Of a stretch of 64,000 nt of DNA, positions 34,091 through 43,901 are shown piece after piece. Position numbers and translations under genes: made by a program. The stretch comes from Bacteroidales bacterium. GTDB lineage: Bacteria; Bacteroidota; Bacteroidia; Bacteroidales; GCA-2748055. The notes under the pieces are model-generated. The model did not search any database. It worked only from the letters and a program-made list of their open reading frames with translations, and was not told the origin of the DNA. Position 1 is the stretch's first letter; each line of letters opens with the position of its first letter. Location: NCBI GenBank assembly GCA_023138875.1, contig JAGLOO010000027.1, positions 1 to 64,000 of the forward strand, given 5' to 3'.

Positions 34091-36094
34091 TCAGCGGATT
34101 TCAATTCCAGCCATGATCCATCTTCCGGGCTGTATAACATTGCCAATATCGTTGTAGGTGACATCCAATAAGTTTGTGGCCTCAAGAAAAAGGGTTACCC
34201 TTCCAATAGAGTAGGCAAGTTTCATATCCAGCACCAGGAAAGGATCATAAGGAGCCTGGGTTGATTGACCGGTCCCTGCATCGTATTTCAGGTAGCTTCC
34301 ATTCCTGTCCTGATAGACCATCCTGAGCGACATGAAGAATTTGGGCATCAACCTGAGGTCTGTGGCCAGCATCACCTTATGACGCAGGTTATCCAACAGG
34401 TACCTTGAGATGACATCATCGGATACTTTTGTCAGGTGGGTGAATGTATAGGACAAATTCACTTTGTCCAGTAGAGATCCTCGATCCGTTGTGCTTCCGC
34501 CAGTGTATGTCAAATGGACATCTCCCCCGGCTGCATCGACCCTGGTAAGATTCAGGGTATGCCATTTTTCATCCTCCATCCAGATCCAATCTATCATCTC
34601 CCGGCCATGCCGGTAGAATCCATTCATGCCGGTTTGCAACCTGATTCCCTTCCAGTTTATTCCCAGCTCAGCGGTGGTCGCATTTTCAGGAACAAGATCG
34701 GGATTCCCTACGTTGGAAGGCCCCTGGTAATACAGATCGGTGAAGGTGGGCAGTCTCATGGAGCGGTTGATGGAAGTAAAAAACCTCAAAGATCCGGGAA
34801 GCTTTAATCCGAATTCAATTCCCGGCAGAAAGTAAGGTTGAAGACCCAGATCTGAGTTCAGGTGCACCAGGATACCCCCTGAAAGTGCCACCCACTTTCC
34901 TTCTAAGGAATGATTGATGTTCCAGTTGATCTGGTTCCGGACATGACCATTGGTAAAAATGATCTCGTCGCGATAGTGTATAAAATGATCCGGACCAAGG
35001 GGTTCTCCCAGAGAAGTGCTGTTGATTTGCTCGCTTCGGAATTGGAGCCCGGAATGGGTAATTCCTGCAATGGTGGACACCTGTCCATTCAGATCCAGAC
35101 CCGATACCCGGGTGAGGTGGTCATTTACATAAAATGAAGGGTCATTCCTGTCAAGCAGGAAGTGATCCCTGTTGATTTTCAAGTAGGTGTTCAAAGTCAG
35201 CCTGGACCGGGGCCTGTGCAGCACCATCTTCAGGGCAGTTAATCCCGTGGTGGTTTCTTCATACTGGTCTTTAAATGCAGGTGTATAGAATGCATTGGCA
35301 CCGAATTCCCTGTGGTTCAGTCCAAGCATCAAATCGGCACGGAATCTGCCGGGTTTGAAAGATGAATGGATATAGGCATGCGTATTCCGAAAATCTGTAT
35401 TCTCCCTGTATCCGTCACTGCCTGATGTAGAAACACTGGCTATGGTGGAAACATATTGGCCGCCAATGTTGGAGTTAAAGAATGCTTTATAGAAGTTATG
35501 TTGCCCGTATCGGAGCCCCGAAGTAAAAAATGTGGAGTCTGCCGGTCGGGTGACCAGGTTGAGGGCACCACTGAATGCATGGGTGCCAAATCGACGGGAG
35601 GCAGATCCTGTGGTTACTTCAACCTGGTGGACAGAGGAGAGATCTACCGGAAGGTTCAGGTGAAAATGACCTGTTTGCGGATCTGACAGATTGATCCCGT
35701 TAAGCAGCACCATGGACTGATCAAAAGTTCCACCCTGGATGGTTAGGTCAGCCTGGGTTCCGTGTTTTCCGCGGTGACGGATGTCGACCTGTGGCATGTA
35801 CTCCAATAGATCCTCCAGTGAGGTTGCCGGTGCGGAACTGATATCCCGGGCTGTAATCGTAAGTAATGGTTTCAATGATACAGTCCCAAGGTCGGCCGGT
35901 AACCCGGCCAGTGCTTCAACCTCTTCTAATTCTATGTGGATCTGTACCTGGCTGCTGTCAGGCCGGCCCGTGACCTTCTCCTGCCCCAGAAGGTTGTAAC
36001 TGAAACAGAGGGTGCAGATAATAATAACTTTGTGAAGACTGGCCATCACTGCCCACTTTCGGTTGGACCAGTGTTTGAATACTACAGGTTCCAT
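34091..36094 (-). CDS. TonB-dependent outer membrane receptor (BtuB-like)
   Basis: A 667-residue receptor with a plug domain near residues 75-185 (SLEDLLEYMPQVDIRHRG, TIQGGTFDQSMVLLNGINLS) and a 22-strand-type barrel ending in an aromatic-rich strand (RWIMAGIEIR). An ATG at 36094 has an AGGA 7-8 bases upstream and lies 8 bp after pdxA; an internal ATG at 36046 also gives a good signal peptide (ASLHKVIIICTLCFSYNLLG). It has no SusC-type N-terminal domain and no SusD partner, so glycan uptake is unlikely. A siderophore, cofactor or metal chelate is more probable. Coupling to pdxA may be accidental. Confidence 0.86.
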   Translation of the reverse strand: MEPVVFKHWSNRKWAVMASLHKVIIICTLCFSYNLLGQEKVTGRPDSSQVQIHIELEEVEALAGLPADLGTVSLKPLLTITARDISSAPATSLEDLLEYMPQVDIRHRGKHGTQADLTIQGGTFDQSMVLLNGINLSDPQTGHFHLNLPVDLSSVHQVEVTTGSASRRFGTHAFSGALNLVTRPADSTFFTSGLRYGQHNFYKAFFNSNIGGQYVSTIASVSTSGSDGYRENTDFRNTHAYIHSSFKPGRFRADLMLGLNHREFGANAFYTPAFKDQYEETTTGLTALKMVLHRPRSRLTLNTYLKINRDHFLLDRNDPSFYVNDHLTRVSGLDLNGQVSTIAGITHSGLQFRSEQINSTSLGEPLGPDHFIHYRDEIIFTNGHVRNQINWNINHSLEGKWVALSGGILVHLNSDLGLQPYFLPGIEFGLKLPGSLRFFTSINRSMRLPTFTDLYYQGPSNVGNPDLVPENATTAELGINWKGIRLQTGMNGFYRHGREMIDWIWMEDEKWHTLNLTRVDAAGGDVHLTYTGGSTTDRGSLLDKVNLSYTFTHLTKVSDDVISRYLLDNLRHKVMLATDLRLMPKFFMSLRMVYQDRNGSYLKYDAGTGQSTQAPYDPFLVLDMKLAYSIGRVTLFLEATNLLDVTYNDIGNVIQPGRWIMAGIEIR

Positions 36095-36102
36095 TTTAGA
36101 TC

Positions 36103-37197
36103 CTAAGTTTCAGAGGAGGGCTCCAGGTCTTCGGGAGTCTCGTCCCTGCCGCCCGAAGTGGTTTTTTCAACAGGAAGGGGATTCCTGGTAATTTCTTTAT
36201 AGAGTTCCCTGTTCCTTACAATATCAATGGCCAGGTACATGGCATTCCTGAATGAATCAGATGAAGCCTTATTCTTACCAGCCAGATCAAAAGCAGTGCC
36301 GTGGGCCGGACTGGTCCTGACCGAGGGCAGACCTGCGGTAAAGTTTACTCCATTTCCCATGCTTAGTGCTTTAAAGGGCGCCAGTCCCTGGTCGTGATAC
36401 ATGGCAAGGACAGCATCAAACCGGGCGAAACGGCCTGCGCCGAAAAAACCATCGGCCGGGAAGGGGCCAAAAGCCGAAATGTTGGATTTCTTAGCCTGTT
36501 CAATGGCAGGGATGATCACTTCTTGTTCTTCTTTGCCCAGCAGTCCGTCCTCTCCCGCGTGGGGATTCAATCCCAGCACTGCTATGTGGGGATTCCTGAT
36601 CCCAAAATCCATCAGCAACGACTGAGAAAGAATTTCCAGTTTTTCAACGATCAGATCGGTAGTAATAAATGAGCTTAGCTTTGATATGGGAACATGCCCG
36701 GCCACCAGACCAACCTTTAACAGATCGCTCACCATCAACATCAATACCTCCTCGGCCCTGAAACGTGCCTGCAGATACTCCGTATGTCCGCTATAATTGA
36801 ATTCGGAGTGCTGGATATTCTGTTTGTTTACCGGGCCTGTAATCAGGGCATCAATTTTTTCCGTTTTAAGTGCGTCGGTGGCGGCTTTCAATGCATCGAA
36901 GGAAGCGATCCCTGCACTTTCAGTCGATTTTCCCAACTCAACCCGAATGTTATCGTCCACGCAATTGATCACATAGACCCTGTTGCCTTTTGCCTCGTCG
37001 GGAGAATTGACACTGGTGGGAGAGAAATTATCTATATCCAATGCTTTTCTGTGGTAGGCCAGTACCTTGGGCGATCCAAAAATAACCGGGATGCATATCT
37101 CATTCATCCGGCTATCCATCAGGGTTTTTATGATTACTTCATAGCTTATCCCGTTGACATCGCCATGGGATATTCCAATCTTTATTTTTCCGCTCAT
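36103..37197 (-). CDS. pdxA: 4-hydroxythreonine-4-phosphate dehydrogenase PdxA
   Basis: A 364-residue NAD-dependent metal enzyme of the DXP-dependent vitamin B6 pathway. Metal-binding histidines are visible in YSGHTEYL, LNPHAGEDG and AMYHDQGLAPFK. ITGPVNKQNI is the substrate/phosphate-binding region. The C-terminus carries ~25 extra acidic residues (ETPEDLEPSSET). It lies 11 bp after the aminopeptidase gene and 8 bp before the TonB receptor gene, all leftward. Confidence 0.94.
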   Translation of the reverse strand: MSGKIKIGISHGDVNGISYEVIIKTLMDSRMNEICIPVIFGSPKVLAYHRKALDIDNFSPTSVNSPDEAKGNRVYVINCVDDNIRVELGKSTESAGIASFDALKAATDALKTEKIDALITGPVNKQNIQHSEFNYSGHTEYLQARFRAEEVLMLMVSDLLKVGLVAGHVPISKLSSFITTDLIVEKLEILSQSLLMDFGIRNPHIAVLGLNPHAGEDGLLGKEEQEVIIPAIEQAKKSNISAFGPFPADGFFGAGRFARFDAVLAMYHDQGLAPFKALSMGNGVNFTAGLPSVRTSPAHGTAFDLAGKNKASSDSFRNAMYLAIDIVRNRELYKEITRNPLPVEKTTSGGRDETPEDLEPSSET

Positions 37198-37208
37198 TTT
37201 CTGGTTGG

Positions 37209-38645
37209 TTAAAGTGACCGATTGAGAAGGTAGTTATAAAGGATTCTTACACCCACCCCACTTCCTCCAATGCCTCTGTAGTTGAAGGGTACCTTGTTGA
37301 AGGAAGGTCCGGCTATATCCAGATGAATATAAGGATAATCGGTGAAGTGTTCCAGGAACTTTCCCGCTGTGATGGCACCCGCATATTTGCTGCCGATGTT
37401 CTTCAGATCTGCAATTTCTGATTTAAGCTGCTCCTTATATTCATCCCAGAATGGAAATTCTGCGATCCTTTCAGAAGTATACTCTCCACTTTCCTTCAGG
37501 TTGTCCATTACCTCACGGCTGGCATTGCCCATTCCGACTATACCGTATTTATCAATGGCAATATGGGCAGATCCAGTGAGGGTGGAGAGTTCGATGACCA
37601 CCTCCGGATCATACTGTTTAGCATAGCTGAGTGCATCAGCAAGCAACATCCTTCCCTCTGCATCTGTATTGAGAACCTCCACGGTTGTTCCGTCGTACAT
37701 GGTAACCACATCGCCCGGTACATATGCATTTCCATCAGGCCTGTTATCTGTTGCCGGAATTAATCCAATGACCCAGACGGGCAAATTATTCTTTGCTACT
37801 GAATAGAATGCACCTGCTACTGCAGCGGCCCCACCCATGTCACACTTCATGTAATCCATTGAATCTAAGGTAGGCTTCAGACTGAGACCTCCGGAATCAA
37901 AAACAACCCCTTTCCCAACCAGGATGATCGGGCAGCTGTTCACTGCCCGGTCCGGTTTCCAGGTAAGTATAGAAAAAGTGGGAGGATCGACACTTCCCTT
38001 ATTCACTGCCAGCAATCCCCCCATCTTGAGAGATTCAATTTTCTTTTTATTGAATACCTCCACAGAAAATCCAGCCTCTTTTCCCATCTTTTCAATTTCC
38101 ACCGAAAGCTGTACTGCAGTTAAATAGGACAGGGGTTCGTTCACAAGATCGCGGGTATGGTATACGCCCCGGACCAGGTTGTCGAGCTTTTTCACATGGT
38201 CATTGGTCAGCCCGTCATCAAACAGGTGGATCTCACCCAGTTTATACTTCTTATCCGGTTCACTGGTATAATATTTCAGAAACTGGTAATTGGTCAGCGC
38301 CAGACCTTCGGCAAAGGCCACGCACTCCTCCGGTTCGACCCCACAATTCACAACTACCACCATTCCCATATCATGGTCATTCAGAGTAGTGTGTATCCCG
38401 AATCCGGCTTTTCTTGCACTTTCCAGCCTTGAGGTTTTTGGTGTATCAACTCCATCCAGAATCCTTACGATCACCTGGTGGTCCAGCTGGTTCAAAAGGA
38501 CCATTTCTTTTTTCTGATCCAGCCTCTCATGCACATAAGCCAATTGTTTTTTGTCATGGATATATGCGTTGATATCCTGACCTTTCCTGGTCAGGAGCAC
38601 CCTGTTGCTATTTTCCTCTAATGCCTTTATCTTTATGATCTTCAT
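37209..38645 (-). CDS. pepA: Leucyl aminopeptidase (M17)
   Basis: A 478-residue cytosolic dinuclear zinc aminopeptidase. The M17 catalytic domain begins near residue 160. GKGVVFDSGGLSLKP has the Lys and Asp residues, YMKCDMGGAAAV an Asp, and NTDAEGRMLLADAL the diagnostic metal-binding Asp/Glu plus catalytic Arg. The N-terminal macro-like domain is present but diverged. It releases N-terminal residues from peptides. Confidence 0.94.
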   Translation of the reverse strand: MKIIKIKALEENSNRVLLTRKGQDINAYIHDKKQLAYVHERLDQKKEMVLLNQLDHQVIVRILDGVDTPKTSRLESARKAGFGIHTTLNDHDMGMVVVVNCGVEPEECVAFAEGLALTNYQFLKYYTSEPDKKYKLGEIHLFDDGLTNDHVKKLDNLVRGVYHTRDLVNEPLSYLTAVQLSVEIEKMGKEAGFSVEVFNKKKIESLKMGGLLAVNKGSVDPPTFSILTWKPDRAVNSCPIILVGKGVVFDSGGLSLKPTLDSMDYMKCDMGGAAAVAGAFYSVAKNNLPVWVIGLIPATDNRPDGNAYVPGDVVTMYDGTTVEVLNTDAEGRMLLADALSYAKQYDPEVVIELSTLTGSAHIAIDKYGIVGMGNASREVMDNLKESGEYTSERIAEFPFWDEYKEQLKSEIADLKNIGSKYAGAITAGKFLEHFTDYPYIHLDIAGPSFNKVPFNYRGIGGSGVGVRILYNYLLNRSL

Positions 38646-38681
38646 TCTGCTTCTGTTGGTCTATCAAAATTAAAAAAAGGA

Positions 38682-40610
38682 CTACCTGCCCACGGGTAGT
38701 GTAAATGTGAAAGTTGATCCTTCATCGGGCTTGCTCCTGATTTTCAGTGTACCTCCATTTTTCGTAACCAGGTCCCTGACCAGTTGCAAACCAAGTCCGG
38801 TTCCCTGTTCACGTTCCGTTCCTGAAGATGAGTACAGGTGTCCGCTTTTCTCAAATTGTTCAAGTATTTCAGGCTTGATCCCTATTCCGGTATCGCTTAC
38901 TGAAATAACGACATGATCTTTTTCCGGTGTTGCTTTAATGAAAACTGTTCCTTCTTTCTGTGTGAATTTGATGGCGTTGGATACCAGGTTCCGGACAATG
39001 ATATTTACCAGGTTCCGGTCAGCAAAAGCCATGTTTTCGGGGGAAACCTCTGCTTTCAGCTCCAGTTTCTTCTGGGTGGCAGCATGTGTGAACAGTGAAA
39101 CCACCTGTAATACCAGTTTTTCTATGTCAAAGTTATTAGGCGTAACAATCAGTTCATCGGCCTGACTCCTGCCCCAGTGAAGCAGGTTATCCAGCAGGGT
39201 TATTGCAGAATGGGAAGATTCCTGAAGGGAAATGAGTATATGTTCTTTGCTGGCCAAATCAGGTTTGGTGACCAGCAGGTCGGAAAATTGGGCCACGCTG
39301 GCAATCGGATTTTTCAGGTCATGGGCAATCACAGAGAGTACTTTATTTTTAAACCGGAGTGAGGACTCCAGTTGAAGTCGTTCATTATAATTGCTTACCC
39401 ATTGCATAATGATCAGCACTGCCATGGCAAAAATGAACAACTGGAAAGAGATTGGCGATAGGTAATTGTTATGGATGGCCCCTGCAGAATTGGCCAATAG
39501 GATATCATTTATCAGGGTAAAGATGAAAAAAGCCAGTGAAACAAAGAAAATGGCATCCATGATCTTTCTCCTGAAAATCCCGATCAGACTGATCACCAGG
39601 TAGTGGCTCACGAACAGTACGATCAGCGGCTCAAATAGCAGCATCCCGTAAGAGAAGAGATGTACAGGCAAAACAAAAACTGAAATGATGGCAAGGGAGA
39701 ATACAATGGTATTAGCGCTGATGACATATTTCATGTAGCGGGTTGGAAACATCCGGTGGAGAAAGAATATCCCGAAAATATAGGCAAAATAAGTCCCGAA
39801 ATACTCCATCCGCACCTGCCAGGCCCACGGTGTATCTACGAAAGTATTGGAAAAGTAAAGCCCTGTATTAACCGCCCGGATCAGGATCCCAAATGCTGAC
39901 AGTGAGAAGACCAACATGAGGATTTTCCTGGGTGAAAACAGCCAGAAAATGAGGAAGAAGAATGTGAAGAAGAACAGGACGCCAATGGTCGAGTAGTTAT
40001 AAATCCGCCTTCGCTCAATAAGCTCCAGTACTTTACCTGAGCCGCCAATCATTGCTGACTTCCAGAATCCTCCGCGCCTGTGATGAAAATTGGATACCTG
40101 GATCAGCAACTGGATTGTATCCCCATGAGGGACATAACAAAAGCTGGATGGTTCATACCAGGGTTCTTCTTCGTCACGGGAGGTTCCCACCTGCCCATTG
40201 GATTCGATGAGCCTGTCGTTGAGATAGAGATTGTATGCGCAATCGAAAACAGGAATGTCAAAACAGAGGGTGGAACGATAGTCTGGCGGTAAAATGATCA
40301 TCAGGCCATAGGTGCCATATCCCATTCCTGGCAGGGATTCACCATCAATTTCATGGTTGCACCAATATGAGGGTACGTTCATCAGGATGACCTGATTCTC
40401 TTTTTTTTCATCCTGGTAATTCTCCGGTGTCAGTAGCTTTTCCCAGTAGAATTCCCACTCCCCATTCAGGCTTACAACAACATCTTTATTCAACACAGTC
40501 CCCCGAAGATCCAGAACGCCTCCTTCAGGCAGGGCTCCGTTTTCGACTGTGGCTGAGATGTTGCCTGCAAGTGCGAGTAATGATAATAGTATGAAAAAGT
40601 GCATTCTCAT
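38682..40610 (-). CDS. 7TM-DISM sensor histidine kinase
   Basis: The ATG at 40610 gives 642 residues with a signal peptide (MRMHFFILLSLLALAG). Next comes a periplasmic jelly-roll-like sensor (~25-195; LNGEWEFYW, GMGYGTYGL), then seven membrane helices (~205-400, 7TMR-DISM type). The histidine-kinase dimerisation domain follows with SVIAHDLKNPIASVAQFSDL (His near residue 430), and then an ATPase domain with N box (NLVSNAIKF), G1 (SDTGIGIKP) and G2 (GTGLGLQLV) motifs. No response regulator is adjacent. The ligand is unknown; the extracellular fold is carbohydrate-binding-like. Divergent from the lipoprotein at 40704. Confidence 0.9.
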   Translation of the reverse strand: MRMHFFILLSLLALAGNISATVENGALPEGGVLDLRGTVLNKDVVVSLNGEWEFYWEKLLTPENYQDEKKENQVILMNVPSYWCNHEIDGESLPGMGYGTYGLMIILPPDYRSTLCFDIPVFDCAYNLYLNDRLIESNGQVGTSRDEEEPWYEPSSFCYVPHGDTIQLLIQVSNFHHRRGGFWKSAMIGGSGKVLELIERRRIYNYSTIGVLFFFTFFFLIFWLFSPRKILMLVFSLSAFGILIRAVNTGLYFSNTFVDTPWAWQVRMEYFGTYFAYIFGIFFLHRMFPTRYMKYVISANTIVFSLAIISVFVLPVHLFSYGMLLFEPLIVLFVSHYLVISLIGIFRRKIMDAIFFVSLAFFIFTLINDILLANSAGAIHNNYLSPISFQLFIFAMAVLIIMQWVSNYNERLQLESSLRFKNKVLSVIAHDLKNPIASVAQFSDLLVTKPDLASKEHILISLQESSHSAITLLDNLLHWGRSQADELIVTPNNFDIEKLVLQVVSLFTHAATQKKLELKAEVSPENMAFADRNLVNIIVRNLVSNAIKFTQKEGTVFIKATPEKDHVVISVSDTGIGIKPEILEQFEKSGHLYSSSGTEREQGTGLGLQLVRDLVTKNGGTLKIRSKPDEGSTFTFTLPVGR

Positions 40611-40703
40611 TAAAAGCAAATGTACTAATAAATTGACTTTGATATGCCATTGTTGTATTTTGCAGATACCACTAACTATAATAAACGAAAACCACCAAAT
40701 ATC

Positions 40704-41225
40704 ATGAAAAATTCTATTCTGTGTCTGGTCGCTGTTCTTGCATTGACTTTTACCGGTTGCCAGCAGCCCATCGATTTTGAAAATGAAAAAGCAGCCATTA
40801 TTGAGGTGATCAATCAAGAGACCAACGCATATCTTGAGCGGGATTTTGAAGCAGTCTTCGCTACACACGTGCATGATTCTCTGAACATGCGGCTAACTGC
40901 CGGAACGGATAATTATGTGTTCCTGGAAGGTTGGGATGAAGTCGCGAAACACTTAAGCGGGGATGAGACCGAGGATGATCTGAGTCCCGGGTTAAACATT
41001 TCGGTTGAAAAGTCGAACTTCCGGATGAAGATCTATCCCAATTCAGCCTGGGTGGTTTGTGATCAGAAGTGGGCATTCAGTTACGATGAAGATGTAACGG
41101 AGATTAACAGCATACAGGTCCGTTTCATGGAAAAGGTCGAAGGAGAGTGGAAGATTTCATTTGTCTCATGGATTGGAACTTCAGGTTACATGGACCTTGA
41201 GGAGACAGAAGAATTGTTTGATTAG
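40704..41225 (+). CDS. SnoaL/NTF2-like lipoprotein
   Basis: The ATG at 40704 gives a 173-residue lipoprotein (lipobox TFTGC, Cys about residue 18). The mature part has an NTF2/SnoaL-like alpha+beta layout: N-terminal helices (EKAAIIEVINQETNAYLERD), a substrate-pocket-like strand pair (AWVVCDQKWAFSY) and a final strand region (VEGEWKISFVSWIG). Such folds bind small ligands or catalyse isomerisation, but no active residues can be assigned. It lies divergent from the histidine kinase and may be its target or accessory protein. Confidence 0.7.
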   Translation: MKNSILCLVAVLALTFTGCQQPIDFENEKAAIIEVINQETNAYLERDFEAVFATHVHDSLNMRLTAGTDNYVFLEGWDEVAKHLSGDETEDDLSPGLNISVEKSNFRMKIYPNSAWVVCDQKWAFSYDEDVTEINSIQVRFMEKVEGEWKISFVSWIGTSGYMDLEETEELFD

Positions 41226-41237
41226 GCTGGTTGGAGG

Positions 41238-41627
41238 TTAGTTCTTTCGAACGGGAACCTCCTTTGATTCACTCTGCCAGAGTCCGTGTTTCGTGCAGAC
41301 CGACATGGCTGACAGGTTCATGCTTACCGGTCCGGGTACAATATAGAAGTCAACCTCGACATGTTCGGATTTGTTCCCCAGAGATCCGGGGGCGAAATGG
41401 GCCTCGGCCAGGAATGTCTCACGGTTCCACAACTGAACATATTTGATGAAGTGGTCGGGATCATCGGGATGGGTGTATTCTGTACCAAGCTTTATCTTCA
41501 CCCGGAACTTTTCACCTTCTATGGCAAAATCGTCACAAAAGACAAACGGGGTGTGCCGATCAAAATAGTCTTTCCGGACCTCCTTCTCTTCTTTGCTGAT
41601 ATCAATGGGCGTAAAAACTCGGGGCAT
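41238..41627 (-). CDS. Superoxide reductase-like (class II desulfoferrodoxin/neelaredoxin) protein
   Basis: The ATG at 41627 gives 129 residues, close to class II superoxide reductases; an upstream TTG at 41663 is less likely. All five ligands of the catalytic iron can be placed: His in DRHTPFV, two His six residues apart in THPDDPDHFI, and Cys and His in CTKHGLW. The N-terminal desulforedoxin Cys4 centre of class I is absent. It would reduce superoxide to peroxide in the cytoplasm. No rubredoxin partner is adjacent. It is convergent with the SnoaL-like gene. Confidence 0.8.
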   Translation of the reverse strand: MPRVFTPIDISKEEKEVRKDYFDRHTPFVFCDDFAIEGEKFRVKIKLGTEYTHPDDPDHFIKYVQLWNRETFLAEAHFAPGSLGNKSEHVEVDFYIVPGPVSMNLSAMSVCTKHGLWQSESKEVPVRKN

Positions 41628-41755
41628 AATGGAATATGTATTTTGGTTTGACCGATTCGACAAATATAATCAATTTCAATGCTGCAAATACGTTACAGGA
41701 GTCTGGATGATTGCGTTTGATATTGAAACAGGATTTTCCGAACTTGGATGGAAAT

Positions 41756-42721
41756 ATGAAAACGGGACCAATCCAGAATGATGCGGCTCTTGAGGTAAAA
41801 GACCTTGTTCGATACTATGGGGACGTGCGTGCAGTGGATCACCTTTCCCTTCAAGTGTACCGGGGGGAGATCTTCGGATTCCTGGGACCCAACGGGGCCG
41901 GAAAAACCACTTCCATCAGGATGATGTGCGGACTCCTGAAACCCACATCGGGAGATGTTTATATTCATGGCAAAAGGATTTCCGCTGGTGAAAGTACTGA
42001 AGTCAGATCGAATGTTGGTATATGTCCCCAGGAAAACATCCTCTGGAACAAACTCACCTGTTTCGAACAACTGGTGTTCAGTGCCCGTATTTACAATGTA
42101 CCGGGAAAAATTGCACGGCAGAGGGCCAATCATCTATTGGAAAAAATGGGATTGGCGATCAAGAGAGACAAGCTGGCCGCCACGCTCTCTGGTGGCATGA
42201 AACGGAAGATGAATGTAATCCTGGCCATCATGCATGATCCCGACATCATGGTTTTCGATGAACCGGAAGCGGGACTGGATCCACAGAGCAGGGTGCTGGT
42301 CAGGGAGTTTATCAGGGAAACTGCGCTGGATAAAACGGTGATTTTCACAACCCACAATATGGATGAGGCGGATAGAATTGCCGACAGGGTGGCCATTATT
42401 GACTCCGGCAGGTTGCTTCAGCTGGATACACCCGGTAACCTGAAGAAATCAATCGGTGAGGGAGATATTCTTGAATTGAAGGTCGGTTCACAGGTAAAGC
42501 GCAACCTGGAGAGGGCAGAAGAAGCATTGAAAAATAAAGGATTTTCAGTGACCGTAACTGGCGAAACCTTTTCCGTCAGGGCCAGGGGCCTTATTCCAAA
42601 GATCCACGAGATTTACCAGATCCTGGAAAGGGAGCAGATTACAGTCAGCGAAATGAAAGTCCGGGAAAATACACTTGAAGATGTGTTTATTCATTTAACA
42701 GGAAAAAGCCTGAGACAATGA
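41756..42721 (+). CDS. ABC-2 exporter ATP-binding subunit
   Basis: A 321-residue ABC ATPase from the ATG at 41756 (a TTG further upstream is unlikely). Motifs are Walker A GPNGAGKTTS, Q-loop CPQENILWNKLT, signature LSGGMKRK, Walker B IMVFDEPEAGLD and H-loop TTHNMDEAD. The C-terminal ~90-residue extension is typical of DrrA/NatA-type drug or lipid exporters. The stop overlaps the start of the permease gene by 4 nt, so the two form one exporter. Confidence 0.92.
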   Translation: MKTGPIQNDAALEVKDLVRYYGDVRAVDHLSLQVYRGEIFGFLGPNGAGKTTSIRMMCGLLKPTSGDVYIHGKRISAGESTEVRSNVGICPQENILWNKLTCFEQLVFSARIYNVPGKIARQRANHLLEKMGLAIKRDKLAATLSGGMKRKMNVILAIMHDPDIMVFDEPEAGLDPQSRVLVREFIRETALDKTVIFTTHNMDEADRIADRVAIIDSGRLLQLDTPGNLKKSIGEGDILELKVGSQVKRNLERAEEALKNKGFSVTVTGETFSVRARGLIPKIHEIYQILEREQITVSEMKVRENTLEDVFIHLTGKSLRQ

Positions 42722-43884
42722 GGTGGTATTACATCTTTCTTAAAGGTATAAAAGAACAGATCAGGGATTACTGGATCCTGGTCATGATTATTGTCATGGC
42801 TCCACTGTTCATCTTTTTGTATTACCTGATGGTCGAAACTGAGACGCCCAACTATGATGTTGTTGTGGTTAACCATGATCAGGGCATTCAATATGAGAAT
42901 TTCCGGGTGAACCTGGGTGATTCCCTGGTATATTACGCACAACTTACAATGGGGGAAGAAGAGTTATCCATGATGAACTACATGATAGAGAAAAACAGGG
43001 ATTCGGCCATTGAGTTACTCCAGAGGCAGCGTGCGGATGTGCTTGTGGTATTCCCGGAGAATTTTACCACCAGCATTCTCTCCCCTGCAGGACCGGATGC
43101 AATCCAGGCGCAGATTGAACTCGTGGGAGATGTTACACAAATGGAGTATATCATCGGTGCGGTGTGGACCGAGGAACTGATTAATAGGTTTGTACAGAAG
43201 GCTTCCGGAATTAAATTACCCATCAGCTGGAAGGAAACCCCGCTGGGATTCTCAGGTCAGCGTTCCATGTTTGAACTCTATGTACCCGGTCTCCTGATCC
43301 TTTCGATCATTATGATCATCTTTTCAACTTCTGCAGCCATTGTGAGGGAGCCGGAGACCCGCACCCTTGAACGCTTGAAAATATCCAGGCTCACTTCCCT
43401 TGAATTCCTTGCAGGCACTTCACTGGTTCAGATCATCATTGCCATTCTTTCGCTCCTGCTGGCCATTCTTGCTGCCTTGGGACTGGGATACACATTGATC
43501 CCCGGGACACTCGGTTTTATCCTCTTTATCTCCTTTCTCACCGCGTTGTCCATGATCAGTTTCAGCCTCATCGTTGCTGCCATGTGCCGGTCCATTAAAG
43601 ATGTTGCCATTATCGGGACCTTCCCGCTGTTCCTGTTGATGTTCTTCACCGGCGCAGCCTTTCCCATAGCCGGGGGCAAACTTTTTACCATCGGAGGTTA
43701 TACGGTAATGTTGAATGATTTTCTTTCACCTACCTGGGCCGTGGATGCACTCAATAAGGTTCTGGTACAGGGACAGGAGATCGGTGACACACGGCCTGAA
43801 ATACTGGCTCTTGTGGTTCTGACCATCCTCTATTTCATGCTGGGCTCATGGGCTTTCAGGCGGAGGCATATGAGGGCACAATGA
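42718..43884 (+). CDS. ABC-2 exporter permease subunit
   Basis: A 388-residue membrane permease of the ABC-2 family. One N-terminal helix (~20-38), a large extracytoplasmic domain (~40-185) and five C-terminal helices (from ~190; LLILSIIMIIFSTSAAIVRE, and near the end GAAFPIAGGK) follow the YhhJ/NatB-type layout. ETRTLERLKISRLT is the conserved cytoplasmic coupling segment. It partners with the upstream ATPase; the substrate is unknown. Confidence 0.9.
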   Translation: MRWYYIFLKGIKEQIRDYWILVMIIVMAPLFIFLYYLMVETETPNYDVVVVNHDQGIQYENFRVNLGDSLVYYAQLTMGEEELSMMNYMIEKNRDSAIELLQRQRADVLVVFPENFTTSILSPAGPDAIQAQIELVGDVTQMEYIIGAVWTEELINRFVQKASGIKLPISWKETPLGFSGQRSMFELYVPGLLILSIIMIIFSTSAAIVREPETRTLERLKISRLTSLEFLAGTSLVQIIIAILSLLLAILAALGLGYTLIPGTLGFILFISFLTALSMISFSLIVAAMCRSIKDVAIIGTFPLFLLMFFTGAAFPIAGGKLFTIGGYTVMLNDFLSPTWAVDALNKVLVQGQEIGDTRPEILALVVLTILYFMLGSWAFRRRHMRAQ

Positions 43885-43901
43885 ACAGTGAGGTCATCAT
43901 C

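Noticed and set aside
34054-34091. Short GGTGCC-type repeats after the lipoprotein gene
   Set aside because: Three imperfect 6-7 bp blocks between convergent genes; too short and irregular to call a repeat array or terminator.
40611-40874. 88-residue N-terminal extension of the histidine kinase
   Set aside because: The ATG at 40610 gives a proper signal peptide; the extension contains unrelated sequence and overlaps the divergent lipoprotein promoter and start.
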